This document shows positions 48,366 through 62,209 of a DNA stretch of 64,000 bases, piece by piece (within the stretch, counting starts at the first letter, position 1; each line of letters begins with the position of its first letter). The notes under the pieces are model-generated. The model saw nothing but the letters and a program-made list of their open reading frames with translations, did not search any database and was not told where the DNA came from. The translations under genes were made by a program, and so were the position numbers. The stretch spans positions 186,001-250,000 of the forward strand of contig JAVTVJ010000846.1 of assembly GCA_034509425.1 (NCBI GenBank). The letters are read 5' to 3'. The DNA comes from Eopsaltria australis (taxonomy: Eukaryota; Chordata; Aves; Passeriformes; Petroicidae).

Positions 48366-51300
48366 AATGCAAAGACATACTAACATCTTCAAGTTCTTTG
48401 AGCTGGGCTGGGATTTAGACTGAAGCACAGGCTTTACATTTCATATGCTGTTGAAAACAGCATGTTATGCTACAGTTATGTCTGTATAACCCCACTGCCT
48501 TCAATGTTTGATGCAGCTTTTACTTATAACCAGGTATGCAATAAATACTTGATGGGCATTAAGGAACAAAATCCATCTTCTGTCTTGGCTTCTGGGGACA
48601 AGAGCTTTTGTGTTCTTCACCAGTGTGAGGGGACACATCTGTGATTACATGCATGCAAAGCACAGCCTTAAGTGATGCCATACAGAAACACCTCAGGAGG
48701 CCTGATGGCTATGGGTGGCAGGAGCCTTTCAGCTGTTTTCCCTGCCATCTACCCAAGTGAGTGATGCCATACTGGATTGTGTGATTTTTATACTGGCCAT
48801 TGTGTTGTGTTGTCTCATAGGTATGTCTTTGATCACCCAATGAACTAAACCACTGCATTAAAATGTCCCCTGTGCTGTGGGGGAAATCTAACAGTGTTCT
48901 GTTAAGGTTAGAACAGAGCCATGCTTAAATCCTTTCTGATAAGAGACTGTAGTCAAGGGTGTTCATCATCATACATAAAGAGCCAGACAAAAGTTTTACA
49001 ATCAACATTGGAAAAAAGAGAATACAGTGAAATTACCAATGTCAGCCAAGGCATTTCAGTAAAATTTTAATGGTTATCTTTTAATAACTTATTTTTTCTT
49101 ACATTACAGAAAAATATAGTTCAACTTTCCAGAGAACTGTGAAATTTAAAAGAAAAATATTTATATCTTGAAAAATTTTCCCTGATCCTTTACAGGTGCA
49201 AATGAAGACTGGAAAGCAGTGATCCTTACCTTGTCTTGCCTTCACTGCAAGTTGAACAGTCCACCTATTCTGAAAATCCTGAATGCTTCCCCCAGTTCTC
49301 TGCATTGCAGCCATCTGTTTTAGGGGACAAAGAGGAATTAAAGTGTTTCTTCAGTTCTTAGTGGTGTTTTACAGATGGTAGGTGACTTTCAGAGGAGAGA
49401 AACCCATAACTCGCTGTAGGCTTTTCATTAAGAAAAAAAAAAATCATGGAAAACTCGAGAAATTTCGAGGGTATATTAATGTAAGGAGTATCCATGTGAG
49501 GTGGATGAAGGGAATTTTCAATTAAGAACTCTACATTTCCCTTCAAGTAAAGAACCAATTTTTATAAAACAGATGTAGCTCAAAAGGCAATCCTTCTTCA
49601 AAACTTCCTGCTCACTGTGAATTTTGCCAGCCATACCAGTTGCTTTCTTCTAGATTGCTTATGCTTTTAATTTTTGCGGCAATAGTTGGAAGTTATCAAT
49701 ATACAGTTAAATTTAGCATCTATTTTTATGGTATGCAGAAATTACTATTTTGTCTGCATTTATTCTCTTTTACCGTTGTTTTTTTCTCGCTGCTAGATTC
49801 TGAATCTCTTTATGGTATAAAGACGTAAACATGAATGCAACTAAAAGTACAAAAATTTATTGGAAGAATTTAGGTCCCAATTCTTCAAACAATAGCTTTT
49901 GTTAGCTTTGCATTGTGAACAGATATTGCAGGGGAAAGGCCTTATTGTGGAGGATACACTGGAAATTATAATCAGCAATTCATAATTAAAAAGAAGTTAT
50001 TTAAATTCAGTTCTAAAAATTATTCTTTCTTTCAGTTCCTGTCCTGTTCTGTCACCAAAATAAGAAGAAAATTGCTTATGAATATGACCTTTATTTCCAA
50101 AGCCAAAATGTGACTGAAATTTTTATTGAAGTCTTTTGCTTTTCTTTCACAAAATAATTTTCTTGGTCCCAAATTACCATGTTTCTGATGATTTGCAAAG
50201 AAAAAAAAAGAATTGAAATTAGGAAAGAGTACTTGTATTCTTTTTCACTCTAATTTGCTTGAAGCTATACATATTTATTTAGAGAGACTTCTTTCTAAAT
50301 TTTTGTGTTTGTTTTTTGGAGACCTGATTATATATGGAACATCTAGCTCAGGGACCAGGAAAAACTAGAGAACAGATATTGGGGGAAGACTAAATAATAC
50401 AAATGGGAAAAAAGATCATATTTCTGTGTTAAATTTTCCCGGTAAGTTTGTGTATCGTGAAAGAGTTGAAGTGCTCTTTAAAACATACAAATTCAAATTA
50501 TTTAAATTATTTGAATGTTCAAATGATTTACCATTGTTATGAACTAATCTGGAGCTGGTTCTCATTTTAAATTAGTGAAATGATACCCTATACAAACAGC
50601 AGTCCCAAGGAGAGTTTTACTTTTCTCTACATCAGCACTTCAGACCTCCTCAGAAAGAATTCAGCTGCTATAGTACAAATAATAGGCTTGGGTAGGAAGA
50701 TCTCTTTTCCATGAAGTTCCTTATCTGTTACGTCACCTGAGATTTAAGAAATCTGGTTCTATAAGAAGAGCAAAAATCGTCTTTTCTTCAGTGCTTCTTT
50801 ATAGTGTGTTCAGGGGATCCTTTGGTGATTCCATCTGCTGTGAAATTGTCTTTGACATCTTGCAGTGTCATGGTTTAACAGTGAGACTCTGTGATTACAG
50901 AGATTATTGAGGAGAGTCAGGTTATATGAATTTGGCATAGGCCTTGCTGAAGTCAGTAGTCAGGTGGCAATATACACTGTCCAAAATGTGGAATACATCT
51001 CTGTATCTTTCACTTCCCATCTAAGTTCACTGATACAAATGCACTTCACCATACAAAAAGCCAGCTGGCTTTGACAATGTATCAGATGACCAAAAGGTGC
51101 ACTGTGTCTTTTTATCTTTTCATAGTCCTACAGGTAAAGTTAATATGAATTGTGTCAAGTAGTGTGCATGGTCCTTCCTTCACAGTTCTTTGCTGTCTCC
51201 ATCCTTCTTACTGTTTTCTCTTTTTTATGGTAAGATGTCATTGGAAAGGAAGGTTTTAAGAAAGAGTATTTACATCTGAACACGATGTAACTGTATGCAA

Positions 51301-51715
51301 CTCTGTGACACAGAGTTTTAGAAGTAGCATTTAATATTCGACAGATGGTCTGATGAATTTCTGTTGTGTGTGTTGAGCTCTCTATGCAGAGTGGTGGAAG
51401 TCAGAACTTTAAATTCATCCCAAAATGAATAAGCAGCCAATGGAGCTCAAGCTGGTTTGATCTTGTAGGCATCCTTGCTGGTTTATGAATGTGGTTTATG
51501 AGTTTCAGATCACTGGTGAACCTGACATGTATCCTCAGCTAAACAGAATTAAATAATACACAATAAAAATGAAGCGTAAGTTAATTTTAGAGGCGATTTC
51601 TTCGTTTGAGAACCAAGGTAATTTTTTTCCCTGTCAGGAAATAAACAGAAAATGTACCTTTGTTCTCTGTGGAGTTTGTGTGTGTTGTATAGCAAGACTT
51701 AACAAGAACTTAATA
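48366..51715. other. AT-rich non-coding stretch
   Basis: No gene, RNA or transposon was recognised. Open frames are short (at most 71 codons). Several AT-rich patches (for example 50,480-50,530 with ATTTAAATTATTT words) and T/A runs are present. Confidence 0.5.
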
Positions 51716-52155
51716 ATAGAATCACGGAATCATTTAGGTGGAAAAAACTCTTCAAGATCATCGAGTACAAATTGTAAACCTAACCGAAATAAATCCACCA
51801 TATCCTTAAGTGCCACGTGTGCTACATGTCCTTTAAATACCTCCATAGATGGTGACCCTTGAGCAGCCTGTTCTAGTGCCTGTCAACCCTTTTAGTGAGC
51901 AAATATTTTCTAATATCCAATCTAAACCTCCCCTGGAGAAATTTAATGCCCTTTCCTCTCATCCTGGGAGGAGAGACCAGCTTCCTCCTGTCTATAGCCT
52001 CCTTTCAAGCAGTTGTAGAGAGTCATAAAGTCACCCCTCAGTCTCTTTTTCTCCAGGCTAAACAACCCCAGCTTGCTCAGGTGCTCCTCATAGGATTTGT
52101 GCTCCAGACCCTTCACCAGCTTTGTTGCTTTTTGGACACACCAGAAGCTCTCAAA
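51716..52155 (-). mobile_element. CR1 LINE fragment, antisense, about 440 bp
   Basis: This is the longest clear CR1 piece in the window. Read on +, it starts with the reversed 3' octamer zone 'atagaatcacggaatca'. It then passes 'ttcaagatcatcgagtacaa', 'cacgtgtgctacatgtcctt', 'aatacctccatagatggtga', 'agcctgttctagtgcctg', 'ccaatctaaacctcccctgg', 'tctttttctccaggctaaac', 'aaccccagcttgctcaggtg' and 'cttcaccagctttgttgc'. It ends near 'ctttttggacacaccagaag'. It covers the 3' UTR only and is 5'-truncated. The open frames at 51,569-51,862 and 51,895-52,242 arise from it and are not genes. Confidence 0.96.
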
Positions 52156-55100
52156 TGCACAAGCACTACCTTAGTAAATTTATTGGATGTTTTTTCCTTC
52201 CAAGCAGTTATTTTTCTACTTTCTTTCGTAGGTTTTGAGTAGCTGCTCTTAGGCTAATGTTTATGGACTCTGTGACATAGACTGTTTGTAGTGGATACTA
52301 GGTTGATGACTGAATTATAGACCTGAGCATCATCTGGATATTCCTCATACCAAGCAAAAATTCTCACTTTGGGTATATTTCCACATTCATTAATCACAGA
52401 GATGATAAACTACTATAATAAAATGATACATCTGAGAAATCTGAGCAACCTTCAGCTGGGAGGAAAATATGAATGTGATGACTCCCCTGTGTAATGTAGA
52501 CATCAAAACAAAGTATGTAGATAAAAATGTTGTTACAGAAGTTAGTTTTCTTACAAAAATTGTTGTTCCATCCACTCTTGGGAAGTCTTTTAGGTGTACA
52601 GCAATATCCTGACACAGCTGCTTGCTGCAGAAATCAGATCAGAGCTGGATAGGTGGGAATGTCAGTGCTTGACTGGAACAACCAGCAGGCTCTAACAATA
52701 TATCAGTAAGAAGTAGAGATGAAAAATATAGAATGTCGATAACCAGAGCTTTCTGTAGTGACTCTGACTTTACTGAAGTTGTCTGTGGTGAAAGCGTGAG
52801 AAGATCTGGAGCAGTATTGTCCAGTTTTTCAACAGCAAACCTTAGCCACATTAATGTCAATAGCATCCGATGAAAATAAACTAGAAGTCCTCATGCTTCC
52901 CAAGGCTCTGTTCAAATACTTTTGACACATTTGATTATTTTTCTAGTTAATTTCTAAATACTTTTATTTGATAGTATTGTTACTACGATCATCAGATCAG
53001 ATCAGATCACCACTGTTTCCTGAATGGAGCTTCTGACAGCTCTTATGGCTAATCTGCTGCCCTTTTCAATGGTCTAAAAGAAGGCCTTATTTTCCTTAAA
53101 TCCTTGTAATTTCTCTTCACAACTCTCTTTCTCCTCCCTTTCTCTTCAGTTTTGTCTTAAGTCTTTCCTGATCCTCCTCTGTATCACATTCCAGATATTG
53201 TTACATTATCTCTTTACAAGGTGCTGAATTTTAAGATTATAGAGCTTTAACCTTTTTCTGAGTCCATTAAGAGTCTTTAAAAAATAGATCAATTATTCTC
53301 TTTACCTTAAAAGCTCTTCATACACTAGAGATACTCTTTTTTTCCTGTCTTTATTGTCATGTCTCTGAAATGTATTATATTACTGCTGTTGTGGGTTTCT
53401 TTCCCCCACAAGTATACTTTTTGATATATTTTTGTCCCTGTTTTTGAAAAAGTTTCATTTCACTTTGCCTCGTTATTCTATATGTAAGCCCTCTAGAAAC
53501 ACACAGTTAATGCATTAATTCCTTTGACAGTTGACTCTCCTTTGAGTCTCTACATCTTCCTTTCTCAGAAGACACTTGTGTAGTCTATCTGTTGTCTGCT
53601 ATTAAATCCTGAATTCCTTAGGTTAAGACTGTAGTATGTCTTCCTTCTACAGTCTTTTTACTCAAGGCTAATTTTACCCTGTTCTTCATTTGCACTGAAA
53701 AGCTTTATGTTGCAAACAATTAAAAAATTCTAGTTACAACTGAGGAAAGACATTGTCAGATGGGTGTCCAAGGAGGGCTTGATTTAAAGAAAGTCCTTCT
53801 CCTATATGAAAGTGGCTTCCCAGGGGTAATCTGCATTACCACGTCGAGTAAGGCAGAAGGGCTTGGAAGCAAACTGTTTAAGCTAAATGAAGGCCTTCAA
53901 GTGTCAGTTTAAGAAGGCTGGTTTTTGCTTGAATTGCATGTTAGACATTCATCTCCCAAATATCTGTTATGTCTTTGTGTTACTTCAAGAATCTGTTGGG
54001 GTTTTTTCCCACTGGAGCTATGTCTTTGTAAACACAGTTGTTACAAATCAGATCAATTCTGTCATTTGACACAGATTTGGCATAAAGATATTCTGATCCT
54101 TTTTGATTTAGTGCATCTCTGGACTACTTCTAATAGTGTACTCAGTTCTGAATAAATTGTTAATGAAGCATACTTTCACGTCTTTCTGCAGCTGTATTAA
54201 ATTGTAGGAAGTATTTCTTTCCAGGGATAGACTTGAACATCTGCTTCATCTGTGAGCAGTCAAAAGTAGGGAGCTAAGATCTGTGGGGATGGAAAGCTCA
54301 CTCTGAACTGCTTTCTCTGCTGAAGCTACTGGAAATTGCTGAAAGGTCTCTAGTCATGCTTGTTTGCTTGGGGTTTTTTGCTCAGACTGTGAAGGTAAGC
54401 CCTGGAATTATTTTAGAAGTTGATTCTGATATATAAAAGGCTCAGTGATCAATTATTTGTCTGATAGATATTGACACATATGGATTCATATTTCCAAATC
54501 ATATGTTTTTCTTTGTAGAAGTTCATTTGAGCTGTTTTGCCCTCCTCTGCTGTTCTTGCTTAGACATAGCTATGCATATTTTCCAAGCTGTATTGTTGAT
54601 GGTTATTTCTGTTACCCATCACTCTTCTTGCAACTGTTCTGGCAACTCTGCCCAAAACAATCCTGCTCCAAAAGGTCTCTCTAATAAAAGCATGTCCAGA
54701 CTCTTAGGATGTTGACTCCTGTTGCCTAGGGTTTAAGATGTTCTTGGCGGGGGTGGGGGTGGTAGGTTGAGCACAGATGTGTCACAGGCTGTAAATAGGA
54801 GGGGGCAGCAGTGGTGCAAGATCATTCGTGGGAGACCCATTGGTTGGCCACATGGGTGGATACCCCCAAAAGACTGCAGCCCACAGCCAGACCAGAACAA
54901 CCCATGATGAGGCAAGGGCACTGAGGAACAGAAGGGTAGAAGCAATAACAGGAAGCTGAAATGAACTATTCAGCATATGGCAGCAGAAATCCTAAGAACA
55001 GAGAAGCAGACAGAATCTGTCCTTTGCACCCCTTCAACGTCTTATGCTGCCTTTTCCTTCATTAGATCCGTGTGAATAGGTTGAACTTAATCTCTGGTGA

Positions 55101-57969
55101 AAATCAGGTCAGTTGAGACTGGGGAAGGAAGAAGTTATTTCTTTATGTAAATGTAATAGTTTATGTCCTTTTTCTCAGTGTTCAAGTCAGTGATCAGAGG
55201 TTTGTGTTGCATGGCAATATTAATTAAAGTACAATTCCTCAACTGCAGTCACTTTTGCCTGTAACAGAATTTTATTCTGAAAAAACATAGTATTTTTTTC
55301 TCCAAGTGAAGAAGTCAGTGTACAGGTAGAACAATAAATGAGGTATGAGTATGTAGCACAATTTCTTTTTTATTCTAGCTGATGCTTACGTAAAACTTTC
55401 AGGCAGGGAAGTATAACTTTAACACTTTGTCCTGTATTAGATTTTCTTCATAATTACTCCAACCTGGAAAATTCCTATGAATGCATTTAAAGTATGTAGC
55501 TTAATGCTGAGGTGCTTTGCTTTTGGGTGCAGGACAGGGGCATAGTTTAATTTTAGTATTCCCTCTCTTTGTTAGCGGTGTGGGGAATACTGGCAGCACG
55601 TTCCACCCCATGCCTCTGCCAAGGGTGCTGCGTGGTGCATGCAGCAGTACTTCTTAAGTAACTCTGTTTCGGGAGGAACCAATTTCCCTCTCTTCATTAA
55701 AGTGCCATGGTACATTGCAGTACACTTGCCAGTTACAGCGCTGGTTTTGCATTGCGAATCAAGAAGAATCTTCTGCAGTAAAGTATGAGGATTTTGCTTA
55801 CAAGAAAGTAAGTGACCTTGACAGAAAAAAGTATGTGCTATTGTTAACACAGTATAGGAAAATCAAGTCTGCTAGTGGTTTTATTCATGTTGTAGGTCTG
55901 ATTTTGATTTGTATGGAGATGTACTGAAGTAAGTATAAGGAGAAGAAAAACAGAAGGGTGGTGAACTATGCAATACATTAATGTAACGTTCTTGTTTGTC
56001 TGCTCATCCTCCCAAACCAGCCTGCAAGGTATGGTAAAATCTAGGACTAAATCTTAATCCTGGCCCCATTATCTGAGGCCTAAACTTAGTCTTTGAGTCC
56101 TCCTTTTTTAGCCCACCCATAAACAGAGAAGTTGTTGCCAGCAGACATAAGGCAGAGCAGCATTCTTGGGTTGAACTGGAAAAGCAATCATTTCCTGGCA
56201 GAGAACAAACTTGGTCAAGTTATAAAGTGGTTTCACTTGAACAGAGCCTGTGCTATCAACTTTTATTAGGGTACTGTTTATCTTGGGCCTTGTGGGAGTA
56301 AAGAGAAATGGAAATTTTAGGTAAACGCTTGTGCTGCATCTAAAGGTTTTGCCTTTATGAAGTATGGGACTGGGGAGAAATGTTTCATTTCATTTTGAAA
56401 TCTCTTTCTTGTCAATTCAGAAATTGGTTCTTGACAAAAAAACGTGTTAAAAATGTAGAAAATAAAGACGAGTAAATCCATTTCAGAAGCCTACTGCTGT
56501 TTTGATAGATGGGCTCAAGAATTATGTGATGCATTTCTCTGAAAGGTAAGCTGCATACTTTTAGAAAGAGAAAGGGCCTGTGTACAGATTTTATTAAAAC
56601 ACTAAAACCCATTACCTATGTCCTCTACAGCAGTGCTTGCTGTGGCCTAGCTGAGGAAAACAGTGGTGCTTGAGATACACAGAATCTAAGCCTTTTTCTT
56701 TAGCCTCTTCACCCCCATGCCCAAAAGTCATTACTGCCAAGGCTTTTTATCCTCAGATGTGCTGCACAGATCTGCACTAGGAGTGCTGGAATCAGCTAAT
56801 AAACTCAGCCAGACTGAGCTGTGACTTTTCAGAGAAGAGTTTGCTTGTCTCCAGATGACACGCCCCAGAGCACCAGTGCTATAAGCATGGAGCAGAGCCA
56901 CCCAAGCTGGTCTTGCCCTGAATTAGCCCACATTCAGCCCATGTTTAGATTTGATGTTACAGTTAAACTGATGTAATGTTGCTGCTGTTAGAAGGGGCAG
57001 CAACTGTGTCCCCAGCTGTTTTGCTCTTGTGCTGTTCTCAGAGAGGCATTTTTCTAGAGTCTCATATGAAACAGGACCCTGTGGCTGGGATGACACACCC
57101 GTCACCTTCTCAGTCAGGTGAGGTCTATCTGGGGAATACCCTGCTTGGGTCAGTCCACATCTGCAGGATGAAGTGTGAAGCATATTGCTGGCTTCTTATT
57201 TCATCCTCATTCTGGCATTAATCATTCTGGTTCTTGGTGGTCATACTCTGTACTGTCTCAGGAACTCCTTTTTCACAGCCAATAAGTTGTAACAGGGATC
57301 AGCTGGAAGGGAAAAAGTAGAAGTCCAAATTCTTTATGAGCTGTTGAACCAAAGGGGAAAAAGTAAGTTTCCTAGGACTATAAGGAACCTTTTACATCAC
57401 TGAGCAGTTTTCTGCTGTTGAAGGCACTGTGCCATAAAGTACCTTCCTTAAACTTATCAAAGTCTGTATGAAAACTTAGAAGCTAGTGTTTTCTTGCCAC
57501 TGCTACTCCCATTTGAAAGGCTGTCCTAGGTTTGATTGCTTTAACAGATAGGAATCTTCATGATTGAGCAGAAGTTTATCCACTCTCATTTTATCTATTT
57601 ATTTTTGTGCAAGCAGTTGTTTTTCATCCAGGGCTTATTTTGCCCTGAACTTTCCATGAAGACCAGACATGAGTTCTCTTTGGTTTTACTATGGGAAACA
57701 AGCAAACCTATTTTTCATGCATTCAGTAACTCCTGTCTCTCAATTCCTTTTTCTGTGTCTATTTTAAATTCTGTTTCATTCTTTAAGGTATATAACATAA
57801 AATCAAGGATTTATACAGAACTGCTTATTGTTCTGCAGTGTTGCAGTGTCTCACCTGATATGTTTAAGAATTTTATTTTCCTGTTTCACATCAGTATTAC
57901 TAGAGTGTTCAGACCAGTCCTTAGCTAGATTAAATGATGAGCTCTCAATAAACTATGAAATTTGATGCT
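52156..57969. other. AT-rich non-coding stretch
   Basis: No gene is supported. The part at 52,990-53,700 is pyrimidine-biased on + and may be an old unrecognised repeat. At 54,748-54,762 there are G5 and G5 runs within a short G-rich patch. A frame at 55,715-55,927 (70 codons) ends near a GTAAGT-like word at 55,807 but has no recognisable domain. Other open frames are below 125 codons without domains. Confidence 0.5.
52991..53009. repeat. Short (ATCAG)n microsatellite
   Basis: Three ATCAG units are followed by a partial fourth (ATCA) and preceded by GATC. It is short and probably of little consequence. Confidence 0.85.
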
Positions 57970-58900
57970 GATCCCTAATTCATTGATTTCATGATTTTGT
58001 TACCCATTGATCTCACGATTTTGATACTGTTTCATTCAATTTTTCTGATCCAGACCTCAAGGTCATTCTTCTCAGGTATTTTGTGGTTCCATCACTGTGC
58101 ATTGTGATAAAGTGGTTTCAGCATCAAATTTATGATATTTCTTCCAGTTTTATCACTAAAAATACTGAGCAAGGTTGGACCAAGAACCAGTCAGTGTTGG
58201 CTCTCTCTAATGATCTCCTGCTAGTCATTTTGTCAGTTACTTCTTGCCATATCTTTTTGTCTTGCTCTTGCAGTACCTATCTTTCATCAGACACTGAATA
58301 TGAATTTCCATTTTCAAATGTTTTACTTAAGCAAAGCTAGGAGATTGTCTGTAAAATATTGTGCTGTTATCAGAAAAGGCTGCCTAGTAAAACTGATAGA
58401 ATGATTATAGATCCTGTTATAATTTGTTTTGTTTGCCATTGATTTGTATATTAATTAGTCTCTCCTTAAAAATCTGTTCTGAAGTCTTGCCTATTAATAA
58501 AGCCTAGGCCTGGAAATTCCTTGATTACATTTTGGTTACTTCTGATTGTTTACAGCCTAAATCCTAGGTATATAAGACACAGTCCTCTGAATTACTTCTT
58601 ACGCATACCTGATTGCATTTCTCATTCATATTAGGACTTTCCCCTTGCTTTTTCTCTACTTGCTATTTTTTATTTATTACTTCTGCACTCTTATCTGCTA
58701 GATTTACCTTTTATTTTATAATAGCTATAGAAATTACAGATATGTCTCAGCCTTTTCCCCTTTGCTTAGTGTAAGGCTCCTCTTGTCAGTCATGCCAGCC
58801 TTACTTAGAGAAGACTGTATCCCCAGGTTGAGCTGGGCCTCTTGTTCTGCTTATGTTTATGTAGCACCTGGCTTTCCATGGCTGGCTTCCTATAAACTCA
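57970..58900 (-). mobile_element. Possible ancient CR1/L3-like LINE relic
   Basis: Read on +, there are weak but ordered resemblances to reversed CR1/L3 reverse-transcriptase sequence. They are an 'aatactgagcaaggttggac' / 'ccaagaaccag' block at 58,159-58,190, a 'taggcctggaaattccttga' block near 58,505, and a 'ttttctctacttgctattt' block near 58,650. The order matches the relic at 41.3-42.3 kb. All frames are broken. Divergence is high enough that chance resemblance is possible. Confidence 0.42.
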
Positions 58901-61900
58901 AAGGTAATCTAAATAATTCAAAATATGCAACTTCCCTTCCTATAGTAGCAGAGCAATTGCAGACCTTCTCTGCCATTCCATGTGTTCACAAAAGGAAGGG
59001 GAGGAGTAGTGATTACCAAAATTAATTTGATTAGAGTAAGAGTTTTGTTGTACTGTGGCACTTTGTTTTGTCTTTTGAAATAGTCCTTTGAAGACTCAGC
59101 GTGCTATTTCTTGAACTGCTGTTTTCCTTGCCTCATGTCCTTCAGAAAAGGAAGGAGGTGCCTGGAATGCAGGTAATGCTGCCAAAACTGCAGAGCAGAT
59201 TTTCACTTTGTGTGTTAAGGTAGATATAATAATAGAGGAGGCAGCATTTTGTACTGCTCAAGTAAGAAGCCACATACAATGAGAACTTTCAGGTTTTCTA
59301 AAGAGCATTGTCAAAACATGGAACAAGAAGCACAAAAGAAAGTGCAGAAGCTACTTCTGCAGGATCAGCAATGAAGCCTTTGCAGTATTTTTTAATCCAG
59401 ATTTGTCAGCAGTGTGATATGTTAGATCTTTACTAGATGATTCCTTCTGCACGTCATTAGGTTCATAGCATTTGTCTTCAACATAATGCAGAGAAGGTTT
59501 TCTACAAGCACAGGCATATCTTTATGGCATAGTCTACTTTGTACTGAATTATCATGGAGCCCTTTCCATAATATTTTGTCATCTTTGGGTAGGTGAGGAT
59601 ATATGTCATGTCTCTACTACCTGGCATGTAAGATATTGCTGTGTGTTGTGCTTGGATCAAAACTGAAGGTTTTTTCAGCTGGTGCAGAATGGAGTTCTTT
59701 AGTCCATAGATATCAATCTTTCTTATATTTTTGATCAATTTCATCATATATTTTTAGTACGGGCTGTGAGTTCCTGTGGTGCTGTCCTTTATTTTTTATC
59801 TTTTTAATCTCTGATTTAGACATCACTGGATTGGACATCTGACTAAGGCAAGGCTTTTGATCCCACTACAAGATTTAAAATAAACATTTGTTCAAATTTA
59901 CTTATAATTGTCCACTTTAAAATTGCTTGAAATTATCTTCCTGATAAATACATATTTCCAAAGATCCTATCAAGGAAGATTAGTGTTCTTGTATGAGTGT
60001 GTAATAAAGTTCCCTGATTTACCGTGGAAGTTTGGTAGCTCTCAGCTGCAGAAAGTGAAATGCTTTGTCACAGTAATGAAATGAATATAAAAACTTACAG
60101 TAACAGAACTAAAAATCAGTCACTACCTTTGGAGAGTCTGGAGTGGAGAGAGGAAGTTGTCCCTGTTGAAGTGAATAAATACTCAAAAATAAAATCATGT
60201 CACCAATAAAATTGCTAACTTGCATTCTGTTGCCAGTAAAATTGCCAAGTTGCATGGTGTGGAGTAACAAATATTCAGCTTTCTACATACAGATGATACT
60301 TCATGTCTTGATTATGTTTTCTGGTGGGAAGTGTGAAGGGCAGTCAATACATTCAATTACATTGAGAGTTTGGGTGGTTAAGTAGGCTCTGAGCATTGAC
60401 CTTCATTTTAGAAGGCCGTGGAGGAGGAGTCACAGAGGGAATTCTCACGAGGGCACTGCAGCTGAAAGTTTATGAGTATCCAGAGCAATGTGTTGTAAAG
60501 AGTGAAAGGAAAACAAAAAGAAACTGAAAAACAGTTATGGAGACATAATGGAGATGTAAATGGAGAATATAGTGGCTAGGGAGCTCTGAAAAGAGGAGAG
60601 GAATCCAGCATAAGGGATGACAGGCATAGCAGGAAGTGCCAATGGAGTAGCTGCCTTCCTGCCAGATGAGGGCATGAGGCAGAAAGGCAACTGGCCACTT
60701 CCTGAAAGAGAATGTGTGCAGGTGACATTTGCTTCTGTAAATTTGTTCTGTAAATTTGAACTTTGTGTAACTTCAGGGTACACTTTTAACCCTAAGGCAA
60801 TGAGAGAAAAGTGCAGACTTCTAGGTTCTCAGGTCTTTCTCAGATCAGGTTCTGTTTTATTTACTGAAATTGATTAAACTAGCGTGAATTATTAGTTTTG
60901 GTGTGCTGTCACTGGGAAGATGATCTCTTCCAAAGGTTTGACACGTTCAATACGATCCACAGACACTTGCATTACAAATTACATAAATATACAACTATTT
61001 TAATGAATCCATGGGAAATAGTGGTTTTGTTTTTGGTTTTTTCCCTCAAGGTTTTTGTTTTATTTGAAGATCACAGCTATTAAAAGATGAGGTTTTAAAT
61101 GAACAATGTCTTTTCTCAAAGCTGGGATATTTCTAAGCCAACGTATGAGTGATCCTGCTTGCATGAGCATAGCTGAAATGATTGGAAAATATTATGTGGA
61201 GAGGAAGGATAGAAATTCTTACACTACCTTCAGTGGCGGTGAAAATGTACTGCCTTGCTCTACTTTTAAAGATATACATTGCTTTATTTGGAATGGGGAA
61301 TAAAAATAGACGTGATTTCGTCTACAGTATCTCACTTACACCAATGAGTGTTTCTTTGCACTTCATCACAGCACAGGACTCACTGGGCAGGCGATGATGT
61401 GCAGTTCCAGGCACTCCCTGGCAAGATGCTCTTCACAGGAAGACTGTATAGTTTCATGGCCATATCCTTTTCTGGCAGTGCTATTCTGTAGTACAGCCAC
61501 TGCTTTCCACTGCTTATTGCAGTCTCCAGAGACCAAGTCATAAACTGGTGCAACAGGGTGTGCAGCCATGCAGTGAACTGGATTGGGAGACTGATTTGCA
61601 TTAAAAATAACTTTTAAATCTTCTGCTGTGTTATTTTTAGCCTGGTTAGTCTCTTGACCTAAGTCACAGCATGGCTGGATTCACTGATACACTGCTGCCA
61701 TAGCCATAGTGAGAAAAAGGGGTCAGGATAGGGGAGATAAAGACAGATTTGAGACAGCATGGTTTCAGAAGGAAAGGTCTCTGGATGTTCCTGGGAAGGG
61801 CTGGGCTGGCAAGCAGACTGTGTGGAAAGAGTGTTGTGTGAAACAGTGTTTTCTGTGAAGTGGGAAAATACTTGGCTACCTTGTTGTAGATGTGAATGCG

Positions 61901-62141
61901 CCATTAATAGAGAGATATTAATATGAATTGAAAGGAGCTTGAAATAAAGCACCAAAAATTATCAGACCTGTGTATTTGTGTACAAATGCATGAAGAGGAT
62001 TGGCAACTGAGTGTGAGCAACTGGAGGAAGTGAGGATGGCACAGGAAGGTGCAAGTGCAGAAATACTTAAATGGTGTAAGCATCACTGATGACAAGGGGT
62101 ATGGTAAAATAATGAAAAAAAAATAATAAACTTACGTGGGC

Positions 62142-62187
62142 TTGGGTTTGGTTGGCTTGGGTTTTTTTGCTTTTTTTTGGTTTTTTT
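62142..62187 (+). repeat. GT-rich / T-rich low-complexity tract
   Basis: GGGTTTGG and GGTTGG words are followed by T7, T8 and T7 runs separated by G or C. It is the same class as the tracts at 14.8 and 23.5 kb, with T and G again on the + strand. Confidence 0.85.
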
Positions 62188-62195
62188 ACTATCAA

Positions 62196-62209
62196 TGCAA
62201 TGCATTGCA
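62196..62209. repeat. Perfect 14-bp palindrome TGCAATGCATTGCA
   Basis: This sequence equals its own reverse complement and contains TTGCA-type C/EBP-like half-sites and an ATGCAT core. It lies directly after the GT-rich tract. It could be a factor binding site, but no other regulatory context was seen. Confidence 0.8.

Noticed and set aside
48039..48428. 129-codon Cys/Val/Gly-rich minus-strand frame, considered as a secreted or keratin-like protein
   Set aside because: It is produced by reading the complement of the CA-rich repeat. Its regular composition follows the repeat words.
51569..52242. Two + strand frames of 97 and 115 codons
   Set aside because: Most of each frame lies in the antisense CR1 3' UTR, which is non-coding in either direction.
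55715..55927. 70-codon frame near a GTAAGT-like donor, considered as an exon
   Set aside because: No recognisable domain, no good upstream acceptor, and the frame continues past the donor word as expected by chance.
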